A stretch of DNA of 17,586 bases from CAYZZU01 sp964483105 (GCA_964483105.1 CAYZZU010000045.1:1-17586); one strand, 5' to 3'. Counted from the first letter of the stretch, positions 1-6,797 are shown. Notes: a model not told the origin generated them from the letters alone. Translations and numbers: made by a program.

Positions 1-172
1 AACCGCTGATTCGCCAGGCGGGCTCAGCGGAAGCCTTTGCAGATTCTACTGCCACCGGCAGAGAATCACTGTACTGGGGACTAAAAGGGATGGTTCTAAA
101 TAAGCTCCGCAAATACGGAAAGTTACGTGGAAATCACTGAAATCTCGGGATTGACGGTACCTGTAGAAGTAG
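1..172. other. Gene-free left edge with a hairpin and a possible repeat relic
   Basis: I see no convincing coding region here. At 3-30 a 7-bp outer stem (CCGCTGA with TCAGCGG) encloses a short GC-rich inner stem. No T tract follows, so it is not a normal terminator. At 76-103 the sequence begins GGGGACTAAAAGGG and continues with GGTTCTAAATAA. This resembles the GGGGAC / GGTTCTATTAA motif at 7471-7487 and may be a relic of the same repeat family. A short minus-strand open frame runs through this region but has no recognisable protein features. Confidence 0.4.
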
Positions 173-176
173 GCAG

Positions 177-202
177 AGGGGAAAAGGTTCCCCTTGCTTT
201 TT
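177..202 (+). terminator. Rho-independent terminator of an off-window gene
   Basis: A perfect 7-bp stem (AGGGGAA, 177-183, with TTCCCCT, 188-194) has a 4-nt loop AAGG and is followed by the T-rich run TTGCTTTTT (194-202). This is the layout of an intrinsic terminator for transcription entering from the left. Its T tract overlaps the -35 region of the promoter of the ATPase gene, so it may also insulate that gene from read-through. Confidence 0.6.
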
Positions 203-237
203 CCAAATATGCACATTATAATGATCATATTTGGAAA
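194..237 (+). promoter_or_regulatory. Promoter with a 12-bp inverted-repeat operator around the -10 box
   Basis: A consensus -10 box TATAAT lies at 217-222. Seventeen bases upstream is TTGCTT (194-199), a weak -35 (TTG matches). The -10 box lies inside the 14-bp spacer of a perfect inverted repeat, TTTCCAAATATG (200-211) and CATATTTGGAAA (226-237). A dimeric repressor bound to the two arms would cover the region between -35 and +1. The expected transcription start near 229 leaves about 40 nt of leader before the ATPase start codon at 270. Sequence and spacing are directly visible; operator function is inferred, and the regulator is not identified. Confidence 0.65.
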
Positions 238-269
238 TAAACACAAAACCATAATAAATACGGGATGTT

Positions 270-1700
270 ATGCCGGACAAAAAGCTTGAAGACTTACTGC
301 GTCTCTATAATCCATGGTGGAGTGACCCGGCTGGCGATTGGCGGAAAGATCTCCCGGAATATCGACGCCCGATCGTAAGTGAAATTTTATCCGACCTGGA
401 TCAACTGCCGCAGATGGTTTCCGTAACAGGCCCTCGCCGTGTAGGGAAAACGACTGCATTGCACCAGGTCGTCGCCACGCTGATCTATGAACGGAATGTG
501 GAGCCCTCTCGTATTGTCTATTTTTCTTTTGATGATCCCGAGGTCTTCGGGTCCGTTGATTTGCAGCGGGTGATTTTCGACCGCTTGGTTGATCGCACCC
601 AATCCAGGCCGGGTCAAAAAAGAGAATGGTACTTTTTCCTGGATGAAATCCAGAGACTCCCGAAGTGGGAGCTTTATCTGAAGAAGTATTATGACCTGAA
701 ATATCCTATTCGCTTTATTGTCTCCGGTTCGGCTTCTTCACCCATATTCCGACAAAGCCAGGAGAGCCTTTTAGGACGGATCAAGGACCGACACCTTCTC
801 CCGTTCAGCTTCCGGGAATTCTGTTTGTATCGGTTGCGCAACCATTCCGAACTTGCGTCCATTCTGGAGAATCAGAATGGATTGCGCAGCCTGCTTATGG
901 AGGGAAAGGGAGAGGATGTTGTTCAGCGGATTACGAAATTGCAAAGAGAGCTCACTGCATTTGAGGCGGAAATAGATCAGTCGGTGATTTCCTATTGTCG
1001 TGAAGGTGGATTCCCCGAGGTTTGGACATTGCCTGATCCGGTTCGTAAGATCGAGTATCTGATGGAACAGCAGGTTAGGAAAGTGTTGTATGATGACCTG
1101 ATGGCGCTAACGCAGTATCGCAAGCCTGAAAATGTCTTGAGATTCTTTGTCTACCTGTTGGCACATCCGGGAATGGAAATCAATATATCCAAACTGGCCA
1201 AAGAGATTGGTGTGGGGCGGCGCGTGGTGGAAAATAATTTGCCCCGCTTAATGATGACGGATTTGATCATTCGTATTCAAAAGTTCAGTCATCAGCCGCT
1301 CAGGGTCCGCCAGGGAAACATCAAATGCTATCCCGTCGATCTGGCCCTGAGAAATGCCGTGTTGAAGACGTGGGATGATTTTACTGCAGATCCCGTTATG
1401 ATGGGGCTGTATGCGGAAAACCTGGTCGCACATGAGTTGTGCCGATGGTCTGAGGCGATTGAAGTCGCCTATTACCGGGAGAAGACTAAGGAAGTCGATT
1501 TCGTCATCACTCATGGAGGCAGCCGCTATCTTCCGATTGAGGTCAAACATCGAAAATCAAAGGAGAGATCTGCAGGACTGAAACACTTCATGAAAAAATA
1601 TGGTCTTGACTTCGGGGTTGTCATCACACGTGAACGGGAGAGTCGTTTTAGCGAAGGGATTCTTTTCCTGCCGTTGAGATATTTCCTGCTGATAAACTGA
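270..1700 (+). CDS. AAA ATPase with C-terminal DUF4143 domain
   Basis: This 476-residue protein belongs to the large ATP-binding AAA_14/DUF4143 family. It has a Walker A motif GPRRVGKTT (54-62), a Walker B-like stretch FFLDEIQ (122-128) and a sensor-type strand VSGSAS (151-156). A winged-helix-like middle section (about 300-335) precedes the DUF4143 region. The last ~100 residues carry the pattern of a PD-(D/E)XK nuclease fold: E383 in GLYAENLVAHEL, D410 in KEVDFVI, and E424-x-K426 in LPIEVKH. The length is in the usual range and the ORF looks intact. Family members are common in accessory regions and their role is unsettled; proposals include DNA handling and stress or defence functions. The ATG is preceded by only a weak GGGA ribosome-binding site. 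The gene has its own terminator-insulated promoter with an inverted-repeat operator, so it is probably transcribed alone. The downstream neighbours are decayed fragments. Confidence 0.88.
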   Translation: MPDKKLEDLLRLYNPWWSDPAGDWRKDLPEYRRPIVSEILSDLDQLPQMVSVTGPRRVGKTTALHQVVATLIYERNVEPSRIVYFSFDDPEVFGSVDLQRVIFDRLVDRTQSRPGQKREWYFFLDEIQRLPKWELYLKKYYDLKYPIRFIVSGSASSPIFRQSQESLLGRIKDRHLLPFSFREFCLYRLRNHSELASILENQNGLRSLLMEGKGEDVVQRITKLQRELTAFEAEIDQSVISYCREGGFPEVWTLPDPVRKIEYLMEQQVRKVLYDDLMALTQYRKPENVLRFFVYLLAHPGMEINISKLAKEIGVGRRVVENNLPRLMMTDLIIRIQKFSHQPLRVRQGNIKCYPVDLALRNAVLKTWDDFTADPVMMGLYAENLVAHELCRWSEAIEVAYYREKTKEVDFVITHGGSRYLPIEVKHRKSKERSAGLKHFMKKYGLDFGVVITRERESRFSEGILFLPLRYFLLIN

Positions 1701-1744
1701 GGGCATATAGCGGAATTTCCAAACCCATTAAAGGCCGGGATTAT

Positions 1745-2023
1745 ATGAATATTGAAACCAGGGACGGCATTTCCTCCCTCGGCAACCGGGATCTGCTGAC
1801 ACGAAAAAAACCGGCCTTCTTCTGCTCCGTCAAATGCCCCGGTGACATCATCCTGAAGATCTTCGACCTGGCGCAGACCCTCCGGAATTCGGATATGGTT
1901 GTTATCAGTGGATTTCACTCACCGATGGAGCAGGAGGTTCGCGATCTCCTGCTCCGTTCCGAAAAGCCCCTGATCGTCTGCCCCGCAAGAAGTCTGGAAG
2001 GAATGCTGTCAACAAGAATTTAA
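1745..2023 (+). pseudogene. DprA-like Rossmann-fold protein fragment
   Basis: The 92-residue frame contains GNRDLL, FFCSVKCPGD, VVISGFHSPMEQE and PLIVCPARSLEGM. From memory of the family, these match the central nucleotide-binding portion of DprA/Smf-like Rossmann proteins, in which ISGFHSPME and CPARSLEGM are strongly conserved. Full-length relatives carry an N-terminal extension before the GN-x-DLL segment and continue well beyond SLEGM. Here the frame starts late and ends five residues after SLEGM, just before IS21-type sequence. I therefore read it as a remnant truncated at both ends, probably by insertion-sequence activity. The ribosome-binding site is poor (AAAGG about 11 nt upstream). 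A short but functional single-domain protein cannot be ruled out. Confidence 0.55.
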
Positions 2024-2106
2024 TTTGTGCGCTTTTCAGGCAAAAAAATGTCCGGTTACCAGGAACACGATTTACCGGAAATGGGCAGTCAGGCCCCCTC
2101 CCGGTT

Positions 2107-2335
2107 TCAGGCAGATTCGGGCATCACCTCCTTTGCTTTGATGGGATTGCCGAGCAGCCCGGCCTTGCGCTTCTCCTTGAGCCGGTAACTCTCACCCTTG
2201 ATGTTGAGCACGGTGGAATGATGGAGCAGCCGATCCAGGATGGCCGTAGCCAGGATCTGGTCGTTGAATATCTCGCCCCAGTCGGCGAAGCTCTTGTCGG
2301 GAGATTAGAATCGGGCTCGCCTTTGGTCTGCCATA
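2107..2335 (-). pseudogene. istB: 3' remnant of IS21-family istB (transposition helper ATPase)
   Basis: On the minus strand, from 2298 down to the TGA at 2109-2107, the translation begins DKSFADWGEIFNDQILATA, continues AILDRLLHHS and NIKGESYRLKEKRK, and ends AKEVMPESA. This is the characteristic C-terminus of IS21-type IstB AAA+ helper proteins, which act with the IstA transposase. Just upstream (2299 to about 2335) the coding pattern seems to continue (PILIS) but in a shifted frame. That is consistent with a +1 frameshift at CGACAAG where a Lys codon is expected. The N-terminus with its Walker motifs, and istA, are absent. A possible element end, TGT at 2049 followed by GGAACACGATTTACCGGAA-type sequence, lies downstream of the stop, but the matching other end is not in the window. 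Confidence 0.75.
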
Positions 2336-2401
2336 TCTCTTCCTGTGCGAATGCTCGGTTTCCAGGGGCGGCGTTTAACCGTCCGTTGAACGACCAAAGT
2401 T

Positions 2402-2442
2402 CACCTGCCGCTATGGAGTGCCAGCGGAATAGCGGTCAGGTG
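2402..2442. repeat. Imperfect 13-bp inverted repeat with one bulged base
   Basis: CACCTGCCGCTAT (2402-2414) pairs with ATAGCGGTCAGGTG (2429-2442) along 13 bp. T2436 is the only unpaired base and the loop is 14 nt. There is no T tract, so this is not a standard terminator. It lies between the istB and RAYT remnants. Bulged hairpins of this kind occur as recombinase or Y1-transposase substrates (REP, IS200/IS605, attC). The attC core boxes are not arranged correctly here, so a REP-like or IS-end origin is more likely. Its function is unknown. Confidence 0.5.
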
Positions 2443-2491
2443 GGGCGTTTTAATAGGGGCTTCTTCCTGATTTTTGTCTTTACGCATCTCA

Positions 2492-2611
2492 TTAGCTGGA
2501 GAGAAATATTCCCCGGTCGGAATCCTCGAAGAAAATATCTTTCTTCTCATTGCTCCGGCTGGTCACATGGTACAAGGCACCTGGATATTCGATTCGGAGT
2601 GAACGTCCCAT
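2492..2611 (-). pseudogene. N-terminal fragment of a REP-associated tyrosine (Y1) transposase (RAYT)
   Basis: From the ATG at 2611-2609 the minus strand reads MGRSLRIEYPGALYHVTSR, then NEKKDIFFEDSDRG, and stops after 39 residues. The motif RIEYPGALYHVTSRGNE followed by IFF-D-D is the standard N-terminus of RAYT/TnpA_REP single-strand transposases of the HUH/Y1 superfamily. The catalytic HUH and Tyr residues lie further downstream in the family and are missing. The stop codon and the unrelated following sequence show a truncated relic. The region just upstream of its start is the assembly gap and the 60-bp tandem repeats, the place where REP-type repeats are normally found. Confidence 0.75.
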
Positions 2612-2615
2612 AAAA

Positions 2616-2715
2616 NNNNNNNNNNNNNNNNNNNNNNNNNNNNNNNNNNNNNNNNNNNNNNNNNNNNNNNNNNNNNNNNNNNNNNNNNNNNNNNNNNNNN
2701 NNNNNNNNNNNNNNN
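2616..2715. other. Assembly gap (100 N)
   Basis: Exactly 100 undetermined bases, the conventional placeholder for a gap of unknown size. The left flank ends in TAAAA and the right flank begins TGGGACATACC. The same TAAAA-TGGGACATACC junction occurs between the two tandem repeat copies at 2771-2786. The gap may therefore hold nothing, or a whole number of 60-bp repeat units. Confidence 0.9.
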
Positions 2716-2830
2716 TGGGACATACCGTCAAATTATGTCATTTGTCAAGGCCTGACACCACGCCGATGCTTAAAATGGGACATACCGTCAAATTATGTCA
2801 TTTGTCAAGGCCTGACACCACGCCGATGCT
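2716..2830. repeat. 60-bp tandem repeat (two visible copies)
   Basis: The segment beginning TGGGACATACCGTCAAATTA and ending CGCCGATGCT occurs at 2716-2770 and again, identical over 55 bp, at 2776-2830. The copies are joined by TAAAA, giving a period of exactly 60. Each unit contains the inverted pair TGTCA-AGGCC-TGACA. On the minus strand each reads TTGACAAATGACATAATTTG, directed towards the RAYT remnant. Short inverted TGTCA/TGACA units upstream of a RAYT gene are typical of REP-like elements; this assignment is inferred. Confidence 0.85.
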
Positions 2831-2958
2831 GATCGCAGGCCTGTTGCACAAATACGCCTCCGGCCGATTAGCTGAGAAGGTCGGTTGAGCCTGATGCCCG
2901 CCAAGGTGTGCCCATTTCGCATGGACCACGGGGGAGGGTAGCGACGACGAAAGGCGTC

Positions 2959-3534
2959 ATGACGGATTACTATCAAAGGGAAGCCGAAGATTATTTCGAA
3001 GCGACGGTCCGGATCGATCCGACTCCCTTTCTCTCCCCCCTGGCGGGTGTGCTGAAGAATGGGGCGACCATCCTCGATGTAGGATGCGGCTCGGGGCGGG
3101 ACCTCCGCTGGCTTGCGGAACGGGGCTTTCGCCCTACCGGTTTCGAACGTTCTCCCCGGCTCGCCGCGCTGGCCCGGCAACATGCCGGATGCCCGGTCCT
3201 GGAGGGGGATTTCGAGACCTTTGATTTTTCCACTCTCGCCTTCGATGCCCTCCTCCTCGTGGGTTCCCTGGTCCATGTCGGCCGCGACGCATTCCCGGTG
3301 ATCCTGCGGGGCATCTTGCAGGCCCTCGTGCCGGGCGGATGGGTCTACCTGACGGTGAAAGAGGGGACGGGGAAACGGACGGCCCCGGACGGCAGGGTCT
3401 TTACCCTCTGGACGGCCGCCGAACTCGAAGAGATTTTCTCCTCCCTTGATCTGAGAATCGTCGATTTCTCCCGGTCGGTTTCCCGCTTGCGCACAACCGA
3501 TACCTGGCTCGGGTATCTCCTGCAGGCCGCATGA
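2959..3534 (+). CDS. Class I SAM-dependent methyltransferase
   Basis: This 191-residue protein has a canonical SAM-binding motif I, LDVGCGSGRD (39-48). An acidic residue that would contact the ribose, E63 in GFERS, lies at the end of the next strand. A third motif region is LEGDFETF (81-88), and the post-motif LVPGGWVYLTVK (123-134) is typical of Methyltransf_11/25-type enzymes. There is no (D/N/S)PPY motif, so it is unlikely to be a DNA N6-adenine or N4-cytosine methylase; the substrate is unknown. I chose the ATG at 2959, which has AAAGG just upstream, over an in-frame ATG at 2908, because homology to the family starts at MTDYYQREAEDYF. The stop lies 10 bp before the helicase-protease start, whose ribosome-binding site AAAGGGG overlaps this stop, so the two are almost certainly co-transcribed and perhaps translationally coupled. 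Confidence 0.85.
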   Translation: MTDYYQREAEDYFEATVRIDPTPFLSPLAGVLKNGATILDVGCGSGRDLRWLAERGFRPTGFERSPRLAALARQHAGCPVLEGDFETFDFSTLAFDALLLVGSLVHVGRDAFPVILRGILQALVPGGWVYLTVKEGTGKRTAPDGRVFTLWTAAELEEIFSSLDLRIVDFSRSVSRLRTTDTWLGYLLQAA

Positions 3535-3544
3535 AAGGGGATAG

Positions 3545-6500
3545 ATGGTCGCCTGTGACTCTAGAATATCTTCTTGCCTGGAACCCGTAGGTTTCCATCT
3601 TGTCAATATCGTAGAGACAGGCTGTATCTATGACGATCAGCAGGGGACCTGCCTGATCCTCGATCAGGGTATTTGCGATCTTGATCCTCGTGTTTACCCC
3701 TACGTGGAATATACTTCATTACAAAACCAGTTATTTTACAATCATGAACGTGTCTTCCGCTTCTTGCTGGACGAGGGTACGGATCTAGAGAACCTCCAGG
3801 AGAGACTTCGTTATTTCTTGGAGGGAGGGGAAGATCCGGAGAAGGTGAGGAGATTCGGCGGAAACCGTGAAGAGCAGGCAATCGACCCAACCCGGCCCGA
3901 AGCTGAGTTCGAAGAGGCCTTTATCGAGGCTTTCGGCGACGTTCACCGCAACAAGCTTTACCGTGAATTTCCTTATCTCGACCTGGAAGGGAAGCGAAGA
4001 TATATCGACTATGTCCTCTTCACGAAGGACTGCAAAATCGCCATTGAATTGAACGGTGAAGCCTTCCACCATCCTCCGGTAATCGGTGCAAAACGATACC
4101 GTTCGCAGCTCTTCAAACAGAACTCCCTCGTTGCGGATGGATTCAAGGTCTACCGCTGGTCTTCCCGGGGAATGAAAGATGCTGAAAAATTTATCTCCGA
4201 TTTGCAACAATTCCTTGGAGAACCTGCTTCCTTTTGTGATCGATCTGTCGTCAAGGCAGACCGGAAGCTTGAAACACTGGAACTGCATCCCCATCAAGTC
4301 GATGTCCTGGACTCTCTGCAAAAAGAACGGGAAACAGGGCGCAACAATTTTCTTGTTTCCCTTCCGACCGGCACGGGGAAGACGGAGATCTTTATCAAGG
4401 ATATCGAGCGGCTCCTGGAGACCGGTTCCATCTCCTCAGCGCTGGTCCTGGTGCCGACAAGAAAACTTCGTGAACAGACCGTCGAACGTTTTACGAAACG
4501 GCTGCCCCAATGGAAGGATCATGTCGGATCCGACCTGCCCCTGGAATCTCCTCCCAAAATCATAGTCCAGACCTATGCAACCCTCCATCGCCATTATTAC
4601 AAGTTGGATGCAAGGGCCTTCGATTACATAGTTGTCGATGAAGCCCATCACGCACCGGCTGCCGGGCTCCGTCGTGTCCTTGAACATTTCAATCCCCTCC
4701 ATCTGATCGGAGTGACGGCGACTCCGGAGCGTTTCGACCGGCAACGGCTGGAGGAGATCTTCGGGGAGTACGAATCATCCCTGACCCTGGAGGAGGCGAT
4801 CCTGTTGGGCCTGGTGCCGCCGGTCCGCTGTTACCGGATCCGGTCGAACGTGGACCTGTCGGAGGTCCGTTTCAACGGAAAGGACTACGTGAAAAGCGAT
4901 CTCCAGAAGACCCTTCGTGTTCCTTCCCGTGATGGAATCATCGCCGAGATTCTCCAGAAATTTTTCTGTGATCGATTCAGGGATAAGCAGGGCGTGGTTT
5001 TCTGTGTCGATATTGCCCATGCTCGTCGGATGGCGCGAACCCTCCAAGGGGCCGGCATCTCGGCTCTCGCCGTGGACGGGAAGGATCGCCGGCACGCCGA
5101 CGAGGCGCAACAACGGTACCGGGAAGGAGAGGTGCGCTTTCTCTGCGCCTGCGACCTTCTGACCGAGGGGTGGGATGCCCCCCAGACCCAGATTCTCGTA
5201 ATGGCCCGGCCAACCTTTTCCAGGGTCTTGTATACCCAGCAATTGGGACGGGGGCTGCGTCACTACCCGGGAAAGGAGGCCCTCTATGTTCTCGATGTAG
5301 TGGACAATTACGGTGCACGGCTTGCTCCCATGTCGTTGCATGCCTTGCTGGGGACACCCAATTACAGGCCCTTTGACGACCTGATCCGTCCGGAGCAAGG
5401 GGGATCGACAGAGGAGGTCGTGATCCTCGACGGGCTTTATGAAGGGGTCCGGAAGATCGAACCGGTGGATATCCATACCTTTGAGAGCCGTTACGGCGGT
5501 TACCTGAACGAGGAACAGCTCGCCCGGGAACTCTTTGTCTCCACCGGAACCGTGAAGGCCTGGTTGAAAAAAGGAACGATCTCGGCCGATTATACCCATC
5601 CCTTTGGCCGTTCGACGCTCCATTTTTTCGATCCCGCAGGCGTGGACGCCATGAGAGAGCAACTTGGCCTTCCGACGCACAGCGAGGAGACCCGTTACCG
5701 GGACTTCATGGATTTCCTGGAGAAGCGGGATTATACCTTCTCCTACAAGATGATCTTCCTCCTGGCCTTCCTGAAGATCCGGAACGATCGGGGGGAAGCC
5801 GATCTTCCTTCCCTGACCGATCTTTACCATCGTTTTTATCGCGGGTTGCTCGACCGTTACGGGCGCTGCGAAAAGGAAAAAAATCCTTACAACCGGTCGG
5901 AATACCTGGAAGACCGTCCGAGGCTTCAGCGAAGCCTCCTGCAGAACCCCTTCGAAAAATTCGAACGGAAACGCTTCTTCTACCATTGCCGGGATCTGAA
6001 GTATATCGCAATGGACCCGGTTCTGCGGGAACATTTGAATGATGCAGACGATCAGAAGATCAGAGAGCAGATGGTGGCTGATCTCAAGAAATATTATGCC
6101 CGGCTGGAGATCAGCCTCGAAGTGGACGACTATCTGTTCCTGGTACCGGACGATGTTGCGATCGTCCCACAGGAACAGGAAGGGGCGGGCGAACTCGTCC
6201 TGGTCGAAGATCCTCCAAGGGAAGAGTGTTACAATCATCTCTTACCTTTCTATCCGTTAAAGATCGCCGCAGGGGCCTTTCTCGAATCGCCGGTGCCCCA
6301 GGAGCCGGAAGGATGGGTGGAAATGGAAGGACGCTCCAGGCGGTTTACCTTCGATGATTCCATGTTCGTGGCGCGCGTCCAGGGACGCTCCATGGAACCG
6401 ACCATTCCCGATGGAAGTTACTGTCTCTTTACCTTCAACGTTGGTGGAAGCCGGCAGGGGAAGATCGTCCTGGCCCGGTACGACGGCTTTCGCGACGAGG

Positions 6501-6697
6501 AGACGGGAGAGGGATTCACGATCAAGCGGTATTTCAGTGAAAAGAGAGCGGACCCCGAGACCGGCTGGCGGCACAAGCGCATCACCCTCAGGCCGGATAA
6601 CCCGGAATTTGACGAGATCCCCGTTCCCGAGGAAGAGGCGGAGGATTTTAAGGTTGTGGCTTTCTTCGTCGAGGTGCTGCAGAAAGAACGAACGTAG
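3545..6697 (+). CDS. Multidomain nuclease-like / SF2 DEAH helicase / HTH / S24 autoprotease fusion
   Basis: A 1050-residue protein with four readable modules. Residues ~118-206 look like a Vsr/DUF559-type PD-(D/E)XK nuclease: E123, D155 in YIDYVLF, and E168-x-N170 in IAIELNGEAFHH. Residues ~245-610 are an SF2 helicase core: SLPTGTGKTEI (272-282), VVDEAHHAP (363-371), GVTATPERFD (389-398), LTEGWDAP (539-546) and QQLGRGLRHYPGK (565-577). Residues ~649-709 form an excisionase/MerR-like helix-turn-helix (LNEEQLARELFVSTGTVKAWL). Residues ~906-1045 form an S24 LexA/UmuD-type peptidase: IAAGAF with a candidate Ala909-Gly910 cleavage site, catalytic S949 in GRSMEPTIPDGS, and K994 in FTIKRYF. The first ~110 residues are unrecognised. 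ATG 3545 has AAAGGGG at 4-5 nt. The nuclease centre carries Asn in place of the usual Lys, so its activity is uncertain. A weak hairpin (6692-6715) overlaps the stop. A defence or DNA-damage role is inferred. Confidence 0.88.
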   Translation: MVACDSRISSCLEPVGFHLVNIVETGCIYDDQQGTCLILDQGICDLDPRVYPYVEYTSLQNQLFYNHERVFRFLLDEGTDLENLQERLRYFLEGGEDPEKVRRFGGNREEQAIDPTRPEAEFEEAFIEAFGDVHRNKLYREFPYLDLEGKRRYIDYVLFTKDCKIAIELNGEAFHHPPVIGAKRYRSQLFKQNSLVADGFKVYRWSSRGMKDAEKFISDLQQFLGEPASFCDRSVVKADRKLETLELHPHQVDVLDSLQKERETGRNNFLVSLPTGTGKTEIFIKDIERLLETGSISSALVLVPTRKLREQTVERFTKRLPQWKDHVGSDLPLESPPKIIVQTYATLHRHYYKLDARAFDYIVVDEAHHAPAAGLRRVLEHFNPLHLIGVTATPERFDRQRLEEIFGEYESSLTLEEAILLGLVPPVRCYRIRSNVDLSEVRFNGKDYVKSDLQKTLRVPSRDGIIAEILQKFFCDRFRDKQGVVFCVDIAHARRMARTLQGAGISALAVDGKDRRHADEAQQRYREGEVRFLCACDLLTEGWDAPQTQILVMARPTFSRVLYTQQLGRGLRHYPGKEALYVLDVVDNYGARLAPMSLHALLGTPNYRPFDDLIRPEQGGSTEEVVILDGLYEGVRKIEPVDIHTFESRYGGYLNEEQLARELFVSTGTVKAWLKKGTISADYTHPFGRSTLHFFDPAGVDAMREQLGLPTHSEETRYRDFMDFLEKRDYTFSYKMIFLLAFLKIRNDRGEADLPSLTDLYHRFYRGLLDRYGRCEKEKNPYNRSEYLEDRPRLQRSLLQNPFEKFERKRFFYHCRDLKYIAMDPVLREHLNDADDQKIREQMVADLKKYYARLEISLEVDDYLFLVPDDVAIVPQEQEGAGELVLVEDPPREECYNHLLPFYPLKIAAGAFLESPVPQEPEGWVEMEGRSRRFTFDDSMFVARVQGRSMEPTIPDGSYCLFTFNVGGSRQGKIVLARYDGFRDEETGEGFTIKRYFSEKRADPETGWRHKRITLRPDNPEFDEIPVPEEEAEDFKVVAFFVEVLQKERT

Positions 6698-6738
6698 AGA
6701 GGGGGCGCTCTGCGTATCAAAGGGAGTCGGAAAGGTTC

Positions 6739-6797
6739 TTGACGTTTCTTCGTGTTAATGCTACGTTGTTACGTAATTATGTGTTGCGGAGGAAGAG
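6739..6797 (+). promoter_or_regulatory. Putative toxin-antitoxin promoter/operator and ribosome-binding site
   Basis: TTGACG (6739-6744) is a good -35. Seventeen bases on is TACGTT (6762-6767), a poor -10. The stretch holds repeated ACGT cores (6742, 6763, 6771), including the palindrome TTACGTAA (6769-6776). Short repeated palindromes are usual operators for autoregulating ribbon-helix-helix antitoxins. A strong GGAGGA ribosome-binding site precedes the antitoxin ATG. The regulatory role is inferred. Confidence 0.4.

Noticed and set aside
2360..2442. Integron attC site around the bulged hairpin
   Set aside because: The bulged stem is suggestive and GTTTAAC/GTTGAAC cores lie nearby, but both are on the same side of the stem instead of flanking it. 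No R' box follows the right arm, and no integrase or cassette is visible.
2218..2613. 131-codon plus-strand frame before the gap
   Set aside because: It is antisense to the istB and RAYT remnants and is explained by them.
2716..2830. Tandem repeat considered as a CRISPR array
   Set aside because: The period is 60 with 55 identical bases and only a 5-bp joint. There are no variable spacers and no cas genes.
4775..6238. A 487-codon open frame on the minus strand inside the helicase gene
   Set aside because: It is antisense to motif-rich helicase coding sequence, shows no recognisable domain and has low-complexity, codon-shadow composition.
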